From assembly GCA_943326975.2 (NCBI GenBank), contig CALPVI020000014.1:1-14869 (forward strand): a DNA stretch of 14,869 nt, given 5' to 3'. Below the pieces are notes generated by a model. The model was not told the DNA's origin. It ran no database searches and worked only from the letters and a program-made list of their open reading frames with translations. Positions 1-9,195 of this stretch are shown one piece after another (the stretch's first letter is position 1; every line of letters begins with the position of its first letter). A program made the translations under genes and the position numbers. This DNA is from Actinomyces viscosus. Lineage in GTDB: Bacteria; Bacteroidota; Bacteroidia; Flavobacteriales_D; Crocinitomicaceae.

Positions 1-750
1 TGTGATAGATGCTGCTAAACCTGTTGGTAAACTTGCTAAGATACTTGTTGTAATACTTGTTCCGCTTGATATACATGTCGTATCTGCGGTTCTTCTTACT
101 GTTACTGAGTATGTCGTGTTGGCTGTTAAGCCTGAAAATACTGGACTTGATTGGTAAGTTGCACCATTTACACTATACGCATAACCTGCACCTAATGGAG
201 CGCTTACTTCTAGTGTTGCTGTTGGTACGCCACATGTTGGAGCTACGGTTTCACTAACTGTTGCTGCGCTTGGTGAACCCAAAGCACCACTGATTGTGAT
301 TGTGTTACCGGTTGTTATACAAGCATTGTCTGATGTACTTCTTACTTTTAAGATATAACTTCCTGCTGTTAAACCGCTAAATATTGTATCTGATTGATAA
401 GAAGAACCATTGTTGATGCTATATTCTACATTTGATTGAGATGTAAATACAATTGTTCCTGTTGGTACACTACATGTTGGTTGAATAACTGGTGATGTGC
501 TTGGAATGCTTGGTGCACTAGCAGGAGATGAAATAACGACAGTAGACAATGCACTTTCTGTACATGAATTATTATGTACACTTCTCACAGTCAAGGAATA
601 AGTGTTTGGAATTAAACCTGAGAATATTGGACTTGATTGGTAACTTCCTCCTACACTATATTCAACATCTGATTGAGAAACAAATTCGATCGTCCCAGTA
701 GAAATTGAACAATTGGGTTGAATAGAACTTGATACTGATGGTGTACTTGG
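1..750 (-). repeat. Three SprB-like Cys-containing repeats at the visible end of the giant protein
   Basis: Three segments of about 75-90 residues (roughly 750-530, 529-290, 289-1) each contain xxPxCxxxTxT, then YSVNGxxYQSSPxFSGL, then YxxxVRxxxxxxC. This pattern resembles SprB-type repeats of gliding and adhesin proteins in Bacteroidota. The third copy reaches the window edge, so more copies may follow outside. Family assignment is by motif reading only. Confidence 0.65.
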
Positions 751-3700
751 AAGAGTAGTTACAGTAATGGTAGAAATGGTAGAATTCAAAGGTGAACATG
801 CACCACTAGTTACGATTGCTTTATAACTTGTTGTTGAATTTAAAACAGGAGTCGTATATGTATTTGATGTTGCACCTGGAATATTCACATATGAACCTGA
901 AGCATTAGTTTGCCATTGAATAGTTCCAGTATTTCCAGTTAAATTAATCGTTGCTGTACCACCAGCACAAATTGAACTATTAACAGCTGTGGCAACACCT
1001 GCAATGGTTGCGGGAGAAATTCCTACATTATATATAAACGTTGTATCAGCAATACATACACCATTTTTCACTACAGCTCTATAATTCGTAGTTGAAGTTA
1101 ATAAAGGAGTTGTATAACTAGGACTCGTCTCTCCAGAAATATCAATAAATGCTCCGTATTCATCCGATTGCCATTGGATTGTTCCGTTGTTACCAGCTAA
1201 TGATAAGGTAGCATTCGTACCTGTACAAATTGGATTAGAAATAGCTGTTATAGAACCTTTTACTGATGGCGTATTAATTGTTATTTCTGCTGTACCTGAT
1301 ACTGATAAAGCAGCACAACTATTCACATCGTTAATTGAACTGATTGAATACGTTGTTGTTGAACTTGGATTTACTAAAATATCAGAACCAGACACATAAT
1401 TATTTATCGTACCTACTCCATTATCTATTACTAATGTATAAGGTGCTGTACCTCCTGATATATTAACAGAAATTGAAGTAGATGAACCTTGACAAATAGT
1501 TGCATTTCCAGATAAAACAGCAGAAATAGGAGGATTATTAACTGCTGCAACCACAGGTGTTCTAGTAGAAGTAGTACAACTTCCAACAACTGCATCTACA
1601 TAATAAGTTGTAGTTGCTGCTATTGATGGAGTTGTATATGAAGTTCCAGTATGAATTGAAGATCCACCTGTACTTGCAGTATACCAATTAACTGATCCAG
1701 CACTTGCTGATGCTTGTAAACTTACTGTACCAGTTCCACATCTCTCGTTTGAAGAAACACTAGCAATTGTTGGAGTGGAATTTATAGTTATAGTGAAAGT
1801 TTGTACCGCTGACGAATCAATTCCTCCATTTGCTACCCCGCCATTATCTTTGGCTTTTACTGAAACAGTTGCTACGCCTGAAGCAGCTAAAGCAGGTTCA
1901 AAAACTAAACTACCTGCTGCATCAACTGATGGTTGAGTTGCAAATAAAGAATTATTATTATTTGTGACACTGAAAGAGATTACTTGTGAAGATTCATTCG
2001 ATGGACCTACACTTAAGGCAGTAGCCCAATTCGAAATTGTTTGAACACCAACATTTGAACAAACAGTTTGATTAGCACCTTTTGTAAATGATGGAGCATC
2101 ATTGACAGGACTCACAACTATAGTTATTGAAGCTATATTTGAAGTAGTTCCATTATCATCGTCTATGGTGTAATAAATAACTGTGGTACCATTATAATTT
2201 AAAGTTGGGACATAAGTTACAACTCCTGAAGCATTTACTGACCAACTTCCGTTTGCATCACTATAAGTAGTTTGAATTCCAGAAACAGAAGGATTTAAAT
2301 CTACCGAAGTTGGGTCAATAACAGCTGGACTTGTTGCATTATCATTAGTTGAAATATTTATTGTTACAGAATTATCTTCCGTAGTAGAAGTTGCATCATT
2401 CGTTGCTACAGGAGCTCCAGCAGCTAAAACACTGATGGTAATTATTCCTTGATTAGATACTAAACCTAAATTATCATTTACTGTATAATAAATAGGTGTT
2501 GTTGTACCAGTAAATGTTGATACTGGTGTAAATGTAACTAAACCTGAAGAATTCACTGTATAAGTTCCTTCGTTCGTTACAGTATAAGAAGTTTGAATTC
2601 CTGCGGTTGTTGGATCTAAATCTACAGTAGCTGCATTGATTGTACCATCAACATCTGTATCATTTGTAGTTATATTAAAAGATACAGGTGTATTTTGATT
2701 AGTATAACTTAGATCATTAACAGCAACAGGCGCATCATTAATTGGTTCTACCACAATGGTAATACCACCAGGAACATTTACATCAATCGACAAACCTTCA
2801 TTGTCATTAACAAGATAAAATATCGTAGTTGTAGTACCTTTAAAGTTTAAACTTGGAGTAAAAGTTATATTTCCTAAATTATCAACTGTATATGTTCCTT
2901 CTCCAACTACTGTATAAGATGTTTGTCTACCTGGTGTTGAAGGATCTAAATCTACCGAAGCTACATCAATAGTTCCATCATAATCTGAATCATTTGATGT
3001 AATATTGAAAGTAATTGGAGTATCTTCATTGGTAGTATCTAAATCATCCGAAGCAGCAGGTGGGTTATTGACATGAATGACTGTAACCTTAATGTTTGCA
3101 ATATTTGAAATTAAACCAGAATTATCTTTAACAGTATAATTAATAGAAGCTGTTCCAGTAAAATGCCAATCTGGTGAAAAAGTTATATTTCCAGCAATAT
3201 CAACAAAAAACTGACCTTGATTGGCTACAGTAACCGCTGTTTGATTTCCAGGAGTAAGAGGATCTAAATCGACTTTTGTTGTATTAATTGTACCATCCAC
3301 ATCATAATCATTTCCAGTAATTGAAAAAGTTACAGGAATATTCTCTGGAGTTGAAGTTGAATCATTAACTGCAATAGGAGCATCATTTACAGAATTTACA
3401 ATAACTGTAATTACAGCTACATTTGAAATCAATGCTTGATTATCTTTTACAAGATAGTTAATGGATGATGTTCCGTAATAATTCAAAACAGGAGTAAAAG
3501 TAACTACACCAGATGTGTTTACTACATAAACACCCTCTCCAGCAACTGAATAACTTGTCTGAATTCCTGGGTTTATTGGATCTAAATCTACTGTAGAAAC
3601 ATCAATTGTACCGTCAACATCATAATCATTTGTTGTAATATTAAAAGAAATAGGAGTATCCTCATTGGTTGTTTCTGAATCATTCACAGCAATTGGTCTA

Positions 3701-6700
3701 TCATTGACAGAATTAACTGTTACTGTTATAGTTGCAAAATTGGATGCCGTTCCTGAATTATCGTTTACTGTATAGTAAATAGGAGTAGTTGTGCCATGAT
3801 AATTTAAAATAGGAGTAAAAGTAACATTACCTGAATTATCTACCGTATATGTTCCTTCTCCAGCAACTGTATAGGTTGTTTGAACTCCTGCAGTTGAAGG
3901 ATCTAAATCTACTGTTGTAACATTAATTGAACCGTCATCTGTATCATTATTAGTTACACTAAATGTAACTGGTACATCCTCATTTGTTGTTGCTACATCA
4001 TCGTTTGCAACTGGAGCATTTAGAGGAGATACATAAATTAAAATAGGAGCAGTATTTGAAATTGAACCCGAATTATCTTTAACTGAATAATAGATTGTAG
4101 CATTACCACTGAATGAAACGCTAGGTGTAAAAGTTACATTGCCAAGATTATCAACAGAATAAGAACCAACACCACCAACTGTAAACGTTATTTGAATTCC
4201 AGCAGTTAAAGTATCTAAATCTACTGTTGATGCATTAATCGTTCCATCAATATCGTAATCATTAGAAGTAATATTTAAAACTAAAGGTGTATTGATAGCT
4301 GTATTTCCTAAATTAACAACAGCTACAGGTGCATCATTAACTGCATTTACTACAATTGTGATTGTTGCAATAGTAGAGGTTAAACCAGTATTATCATTTA
4401 TAGTATATGAAATTGGAGTAGTAGTACCATTAAAATTTGCTACAGGTGTAAAAGTTACTATACCTGAAGAATTTACTGTGTATGTGCCTTCACCTGAAAC
4501 AGTAAACGATGTTTGAATTCCCACTGTTGTTGGATCTAAATCTACTGTAGTAATATCAATTGAACCATCATCTGTATCGTTTGTAGTTACATTAATTGTT
4601 ACAGGTGTGTCTTCATTAGTAGTAGTAGCATCATTAACAGCAATAGGTGCATCATTTATAGGATTTACAACAATTGTAATCATTGCTGAATTGGAAGTTA
4701 ATCCAAGACTGCTATTTACAGTGTAATAAATCGGAGTAGCTGAACCGCTATAGTTTGCCACAGGAGTAAAAGTTACATTTCCATGAGCGTCGACAGTGTA
4801 TGTTCCTTCTCCAATTACATTATAGGTTGTTTGAATCCCACCAACTGAAAGGTTTAAATCAACTGTTGAAGAATCGATTAAACCATCTATAGGTGTATCG
4901 TTTGTTAAAATATTAAATGTTATTACTGCATCTTCATCTGTATATGCAACATCATCATTTGCAATTGGAGGATCATTAACAGGCGTAACCGTTAAAGTTA
5001 TAGCTGCAGAGTTAGATGTAGCAGCATTATTATCATTAACTGTATAGTATATTGTAGTAACTGTTCCACTAAAATTCAAATAGGGAGTAAACGTTACAAC
5101 TCCTGAATTGTTAACTGTAAATACACCTTGACCATTAACCGTAAAAGTTGTTTGTCTTCCAGGTATTGAAGGATTTAAATCAACAGAAGAAGCATCTAAA
5201 GTTCCATCAACATCAGAATCATTTGTTAAAATTGTAATTGATACAGGTGTATCTTCGTTAGTTGTACCAGAGTTACTTACAGCTATAGGAGCATCATTTT
5301 GAGGTGCAACTGTTATGGTAACTGTTGCTGTATTTGAAACTAATGAATCATTGTCTTTAACTAAATAAGTTACTGTAGCTAAACCAGAATAATTTAATGC
5401 AGGTGTATATGTTACAATCCCTGATGCATCAACAGACCAGGTTCCTGAAGCATTGGTGAGAGTAGTCTGTCTACCAGCAGTACTTGGATCTAAATCTACC
5501 GTTCCAACTGTTATTGTTCCGTCTGCATCTGTATCATTAGTAGTCACATTAACAGTCACTGGAGTGTCCTCATTAGTAGTTCCAGTATTATTTACAGCAA
5601 CAGGTGCAGTTGAAATTTTAATTCCAAAATTTGCATTTACAACGCTATTTGTCGTAAAACCAGGAACTAAAATCATCCCATCAACACTTCCATCATTTCC
5701 TGTTAATGAATTTGCTAAATTATTTAAAATTTCACCTTGATTTGTGCAGCCAGAAGGTAAAGATGCAGCAGGATTATTTGTACCATTTGCATAATTAGTT
5801 GAACTCAAAACAACCCTATAATTTGTACTTGCTGTTACACCTGTAAAACGATAAACACCTGAAGAATTAACCGCAACAGTTGATACAGAATTATTATTAG
5901 ATGTAGTTACTAAAGTTGCATATAATTGACTTCCTTTTGCTGTTCCAACACCTGTTCCATCAACCAAATTATTTGTCATTCCATTAATGTCCCAATAGAC
6001 GTTACCTTCAATATTTAATGTAGCACTAGCACAATCATTTATAATAACATTTTTACACAATTGCGTTTTCGTTTCACAACTATTTGATGGTGTAACACAA
6101 ACAGTATACGTTCCACTTTGGCCAGCATTATTTAAATCAACAACTGCTGTTGAAGTACCTTGTCCGCTAGAAATAATTGCACCTGAAGGAGGTTGCCATG
6201 AATATGTACTTGCATTAGAATACCCAGAAACTGTGAAACTTAAAGCTGTTTGATTATCACAAAATACGGTGTAATGCACTTTCATGGATACATAATCAAT
6301 ATAACCCGTCGGAGTCCCACTACCACTACTAGAACGCTGAATTGCTACAGCAACTCCAAAATTAGATGAATTAATTATAGCTGGTGTTAAAGTTGAAGTT
6401 GTTAAACCCCATAAATTAGAAGAAGAACCATAAGTAGTAGTTGTCGAAGTTGTCGGCCAAGTCGATGCATTCAATTGATTTGTTCCTAGTAATGTAGTAG
6501 AATTCAATAATTGAACTATTCTATCTTTTATAGATCTTGAACTAGTTGTAGAATAATATCTATCTACAGCAACTTCTACTCCGCTTATCACTGCATCACT
6601 TGGAATAGCAAAACCGAAATTTGTTAAATACAATGAGGAAGGTGTACTAGATCCAGATATTGCTTGTGTTGCAAATGTGTTATCGTCTGCACCTACATTA

Positions 6701-9177
6701 GTTGGATTAGTCCAAACATATTTTGTTCCTGAAACAGTCTTCGTTCCTGGATATGTAAAACTCGTGCTTGTAGTACTTGTACCTGTCGTATTAGATGTAA
6801 TTGTACCTGAACCAGTAATTAATGGATTTATAGTAATGGTTGCTGAACCAGACAAACTAGAAGAAGTACAACCATTTGCATCCGTAACCGATGTTAAACC
6901 GTATGTTGTAGTTGAAGCAGGACTTACAGGAATACTTGATCCAGAAATATAATTATTAATAGTACCACCACTATTATTCAAAACAACACTATAAGGAGAA
7001 GTGCCATCTGATATTGCCACTTGAACATTAGCTGAAGTATTTCCACAAATTGTTGCTAAACCTGATAAAACAGATGAAGATGGGCGTGTATTAAATTTAA
7101 TTGTTACATCATCTGTTGATGCAGCACATAAACCAACCGCTCCTAATGTCCATCTTAATACATATGTATTTCCAGCTGTACCAGTGAAATTTGATGTTGG
7201 GCTAGCAGCATTTGAGAAACTTCCGCCTATACCAGAAACAATTGACCATGAGCCTGATGAACTAGCTGGTAAATTTGCAGAAAGGGCAACCGTTGTTAAC
7301 CCACAAGTTGAAGCACCTGTTTGATCAACACCTGCGTTAGCAGAATTAATATCAACAGTAATATTTGTTGTAAAATCACATGTTGTTCCTGTTATATAAA
7401 TATGGCCCGTATATGTGCCACTTTGAGCTGCAGAAATATTAGAAATACTTGGATTTTGTAAGGTTGAAATAAAACCATTTGGACCTGTCCATAAATAAGT
7501 TGCACTCGGTGAAGATGTTGCAGTAAAATTTAATGTTCCTCCTTGACAAACAGGTGCATTGGAAGTCATAGTTGGAGCACCACAAGTTACCGATTGTATT
7601 ACTGTTGAAGTTGTTCCTGTTGTTGGACAACCATAAATATTAAATATGCCAGGATGAGATGAATTATCAAAAATATTACCTGAAACATTTCCAGTTCCAA
7701 TAATTCTAGCACTGTTATCGATTTGATTATCACATGTAAGATAAACGCAATCTTCGCTAACTTTTACACGAAATTTAATTAATGTACTATCCGTTCCAGC
7801 AGGTGAATTATTAACTAACCCTCCTATTGATCCATTTGCTCCAGTACCAATACGAATTTTAATCATTTTTGATGCAGCAATGTATTCAGCTTGGTCATCA
7901 CCTAAACCATCCGTTTTCGTTCCTGCATTCGGACCATAAACTATTTTAATTGATCCAGGAACAAATTTAGCATTGCTTTCAATCGTATCTAAGATGTAAG
8001 TATTAATAGATGGATCCGAACCAATATTCATTCCTGTTAATGAATATTCTAAAGTATCACCTGGCTCTACATTTCCACCATTTAAATCTTGTACGCGAAG
8101 CGCACTTCTTAGATCAGGTTCATATACGTCAATAGCGGAGGTTACAACTTGTGTTAAAAAATACTCCCCTCCCGTTTTTTGCCGAATAACAGCCGAAGTT
8201 CTATTGTTACCGATATAATTTTTAGCTGAGTTATCAGGAGTGAAAATATTTGCATCATAACCTAAAGTATTTCCATAACTTGGATTACGTAAAGCTGTAT
8301 AAACTCCCCCTTTTGTAATTGTACTATTAAAAACGTCGTTTGCGTTGTGTAAAGCATCTGAAATTTTAACGAAAGATGTTTCTCCTTTAAATAATAATGA
8401 ATCTCCAGTAGAAGATCTATCTCCATCATAAGCAACTAAACCTAACTCAAAATTTACTGGTCCTGATAATGGAGTTTGAAAACCTGATATAGGAATATCT
8501 AAAGGTGCTGCTGTACCACCAATAAAAGATAAACCATCAAAAACAGTTAAATTTTTCATCGTTACCAAGTGATTCTTGTAAACGATAACAATTGTCCAAC
8601 CACCAAATAAGTTGGTAGATCCAACTTGTGTAGCGACGTTTGCAACAGTATATCGTGCATTTAATCCACTAGCAGTTACAATTGATGTAATATCCTTAAA
8701 ACAATGGTAACTTTTATATCCAGTAACATTGTCATACGATTCATCTGCTGTTAAATTCTGATATGAACCATTATCTACTTTTAATTTAACTTGATTTCTA
8801 GTAGCCCAATTCGATCCTGTACTTGTATTATAAGCTCCCCAATATAAACCTGCCCACGATATTTCAGTACAGGTTGGTAATGATAAACTATCACTACTTG
8901 ACATAAAAGTTGATACATCACTATCTATGTCAACATATGCATTGGTAAAGTTGTTATTGATAGAAGTTCCCGCAACTGTACTTTCAGCCATTGCAGCTGT
9001 ACATTGAGCCGCGGTTTTGGATGAACTTGCTGTAGCTTTTGACGATGTATTAGACAAATAAATTATCCCACCTTTTTGAGTAATCGTTTTACGTACATTA
9101 AAAGGTTTGACTACTTGAGAAAAAGCAGTAATAAAAGATGCAGATACAACTAATAAAAGAAGTAGAAATTTTTTCAT
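1..9177 (-). CDS. Giant secreted multidomain adhesin-like protein, 3' end outside window
   Basis: One frame stays open from the ATG at 9177 to the left edge (3059 codons, no stop), so the C-terminus is missing. Residues 1-21 form a signal peptide (MKKFLLLLLVVSASFITAFS, then Q). Approximate order of modules: 75-345 an N-terminal region with a SWAGLYWGAY motif, not assigned; 346-492 DUF11-like; 526-785 three PKD/Ig-like domains; 785-970 a beta-rich domain with a WTNPTNVGADD motif; 970-1050 Ig-like; 1050-1186 SdrD-B-like (GNVYWDINGM to NFGI); 1191-2358 eleven cadherin-like repeats; 2359-2468 a related NDAPSFTKG domain; 2468-3059 Ig-like and SprB-like repeats. Such proteins in Bacteroidota are usually exported by the type IX secretion system and act in adhesion or gliding, often ending in a CHU_C or type B sorting domain; that is inference here. 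The start lies 18 bases after the stop of the small secreted gene at 9196-9576, so the two are probably co-transcribed. No Shine-Dalgarno site precedes it, as is normal in this phylum. Confidence 0.93.
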   Translation of the reverse strand, partial: MKKFLLLLLVVSASFITAFSQVVKPFNVRKTITQKGGIIYLSNTSSKATASSSKTAAQCTAAMAESTVAGTSINNNFTNAYVDIDSDVSTFMSSSDSLSLPTCTEISWAGLYWGAYNTSTGSNWATRNQVKLKVDNGSYQNLTADESYDNVTGYKSYHCFKDITSIVTASGLNARYTVANVATQVGSTNLFGGWTIVIVYKNHLVTMKNLTVFDGLSFIGGTAAPLDIPISGFQTPLSGPVNFELGLVAYDGDRSSTGDSLLFKGETSFVKISDALHNANDVFNSTITKGGVYTALRNPSYGNTLGYDANIFTPDNSAKNYIGNNRTSAVIRQKTGGEYFLTQVVTSAIDVYEPDLRSALRVQDLNGGNVEPGDTLEYSLTGMNIGSDPSINTYILDTIESNAKFVPGSIKIVYGPNAGTKTDGLGDDQAEYIAASKMIKIRIGTGANGSIGGLVNNSPAGTDSTLIKFRVKVSEDCVYLTCDNQIDNSARIIGTGNVSGNIFDNSSHPGIFNIYGCPTTGTTSTVIQSVTCGAPTMTSNAPVCQGGTLNFTATSSPSATYLWTGPNGFISTLQNPSISNISAAQSGTYTGHIYITGTTCDFTTNITVDINSANAGVDQTGASTCGLTTVALSANLPASSSGSWSIVSGIGGSFSNAASPTSNFTGTAGNTYVLRWTLGAVGLCAASTDDVTIKFNTRPSSSVLSGLATICGNTSANVQVAISDGTSPYSVVLNNSGGTINNYISGSSIPVSPASTTTYGLTSVTDANGCTSSSLSGSATITINPLITGSGTITSNTTGTSTTSTSFTYPGTKTVSGTKYVWTNPTNVGADDNTFATQAISGSSTPSSLYLTNFGFAIPSDAVISGVEVAVDRYYSTTSSRSIKDRIVQLLNSTTLLGTNQLNASTWPTTSTTTTYGSSSNLWGLTTSTLTPAIINSSNFGVAVAIQRSSSGSGTPTGYIDYVSMKVHYTVFCDNQTALSFTVSGYSNASTYSWQPPSGAIISSGQGTSTAVVDLNNAGQSGTYTVCVTPSNSCETKTQLCKNVIINDCASATLNIEGNVYWDINGMTNNLVDGTGVGTAKGSQLYATLVTTSNNNSVSTVAVNSSGVYRFTGVTASTNYRVVLSSTNYANGTNNPAASLPSGCTNQGEILNNLANSLTGNDGSVDGMILVPGFTTNSVVNANFGIKISTAPVAVNNTGTTNEDTPVTVNVTTNDTDADGTITVGTVDLDPSTAGRQTTLTNASGTWSVDASGIVTYTPALNYSGLATVTYLVKDNDSLVSNTATVTITVAPQNDAPIAVSNSGTTNEDTPVSITILTNDSDVDGTLDASSVDLNPSIPGRQTTFTVNGQGVFTVNNSGVVTFTPYLNFSGTVTTIYYTVNDNNAATSNSAAITLTVTPVNDPPIANDDVAYTDEDAVITFNILTNDTPIDGLIDSSTVDLNLSVGGIQTTYNVIGEGTYTVDAHGNVTFTPVANYSGSATPIYYTVNSSLGLTSNSAMITIVVNPINDAPIAVNDATTTNEDTPVTINVTTNDTDDGSIDITTVDLDPTTVGIQTSFTVSGEGTYTVNSSGIVTFTPVANFNGTTTPISYTINDNTGLTSTIATITIVVNAVNDAPVAVVNLGNTAINTPLVLNITSNDYDIDGTINASTVDLDTLTAGIQITFTVGGVGSYSVDNLGNVTFTPSVSFSGNATIYYSVKDNSGSISNTAPILIYVSPLNAPVANDDVATTNEDVPVTFSVTNNDTDDGSINVTTVDLDPSTAGVQTTYTVAGEGTYTVDNSGNVTFTPILNYHGTTTPIYYTVNDNSGTASNFATITVTVNSVNDRPIAVNDSETTNEDTPISFNITTNDYDVDGTIDVSTVDLDPINPGIQTSYSVAGEGVYVVNTSGVVTFTPVLNYYGTSSINYLVKDNQALISNVAVITVIVNSVNDAPIAVNDSTSTPENIPVTFSITGNDYDVDGTINTTKVDLDPLTPGNQTAVTVANQGQFFVDIAGNITFSPDWHFTGTASINYTVKDNSGLISNIANIKVTVIHVNNPPAASDDLDTTNEDTPITFNITSNDSDYDGTIDVASVDLDPSTPGRQTSYTVVGEGTYTVDNLGNITFTPSLNFKGTTTTIFYLVNDNEGLSIDVNVPGGITIVVEPINDAPVAVNDLSYTNQNTPVSFNITTNDTDVDGTINAATVDLDPTTAGIQTSYTVTNEGTYTVNSSGLVTFTPVSTFTGTTTPIYYTVNDNLGLVSNQGIITISVLAAGAPVATNDATSTTEDNSVTINISTNDNATSPAVIDPTSVDLNPSVSGIQTTYSDANGSWSVNASGVVTYVPTLNYNGTTVIYYTIDDDNGTTSNIASITIVVSPVNDAPSFTKGANQTVCSNVGVQTISNWATALSVGPSNESSQVISFSVTNNNNSLFATQPSVDAAGSLVFEPALAASGVATVSVKAKDNGGVANGGIDSSAVQTFTITINSTPTIASVSSNERCGTGTVSLQASASAGSVNWYTASTGGSSIHTGTSYTTPSIAATTTYYVDAVVGSCTTSTRTPVVAAVNNPPISAVLSGNATICQGSSTSISVNISGGTAPYTLVIDNGVGTINNYVSGSDILVNPSSTTTYSISSINDVNSCAALSVSGTAEITINTPSVKGSITAISNPICTGTNATLSLAGNNGTIQWQSDEYGAFIDISGETSPSYTTPLLTSTTNYRAVVKNGVCIADTTFIYNVGISPATIAGVATAVNSSICAGGTATINLTGNTGTIQWQTNASGSYVNIPGATSNTYTTPVLNSTTSYKAIVTSGACSPLNSTISTITVTTLPSTPSVSSSIQPNCSISTGTIEFVSQSDVEYSVGGSYQSSPIFSGLIPNTYSLTVRSVHNNSCTESALSTVVISSPASAPSIPSTSPVIQPTCSVPTGTIVFTSQSNVEYSINNGSSYQSDTIFSGLTAGSYILKVRSTSDNACITTGNTITISGALGSPSAATVSETVAPTCGVPTATLEVSAPLGAGYAYSVNGATYQSSPVFSGLTANTTYSVTVRRTADTTCISSGTSITTSILASLPTGLAASIT
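751..1260 (-). repeat. Two tandem Ig-like domains of about 85 residues within the giant protein
   Basis: Two neighbouring segments, roughly 1260-1005 and 1004-751, share a common plan: SxICxGxxATxxLxGNxGTIQWQ, a short linker, SYTTPxLxSTTxYxAxVxxGxC. Each has one Cys near its start and one near its end, which could form a disulfide after export. This is the C-terminal side of the giant adhesin-like protein. Boundaries are approximate. Confidence 0.75.
2104..5607 (-). repeat. Eleven tandem cadherin-like/Big_9-type repeats, about 106 residues each
   Basis: Units begin at the NDAP(I/V)A motif or its variant. In protein order they are 5607-5299, 5298-4978, 4977-4657, 4656-4339, 4338-4021, 4020-3706, 3705-3388, 3387-3070, 3069-2740, 2739-2419 and 2418-2104 (309-330 bp, mostly 315-321). 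The consensus runs NDAPIAVND, TNEDTPV, TNDxDxDGTI, TVDLDPxTxGxQT, GEGTYTVD, GxVTFTPxxNYxGT, YYTVNDN, SNxATITVTVN. This matches the tandem Ig/cadherin-like repeats of bacterial surface proteins; the Asp-rich NDxDxDG loop suggests calcium binding between domains (inference). The DNA is also conserved: a box close to ggatctaaatctac, coding for VDLDP, recurs once per unit. Unit 5 has lost the TNEDTPV signature, and unit 11 has an altered Asp loop. Confidence 0.93.
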
Positions 9178-9195
9178 ATAAAAAGGAGATTCGTA

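Noticed and set aside
2104..5607. Regularly spaced identical boxes that could suggest a CRISPR-like or satellite array
   Set aside because: The period of about 318 bp is the length of an in-frame protein domain, and the units translate without stops; CRISPR spacing is far shorter.
5453..5740. Valine-rich plus-strand open frames, also at 57-257, 1187-1399, 4292-4516 and 6677-6952
   Set aside because: They are antisense shadows of the giant minus-strand frame, caused by its Thr/Asn/Val-rich codons, and show no protein family features.
7439..7630. A 63-residue minus-strand frame
   Set aside because: It lies wholly inside the giant gene in a different frame and is Asn/Ser-rich noise.
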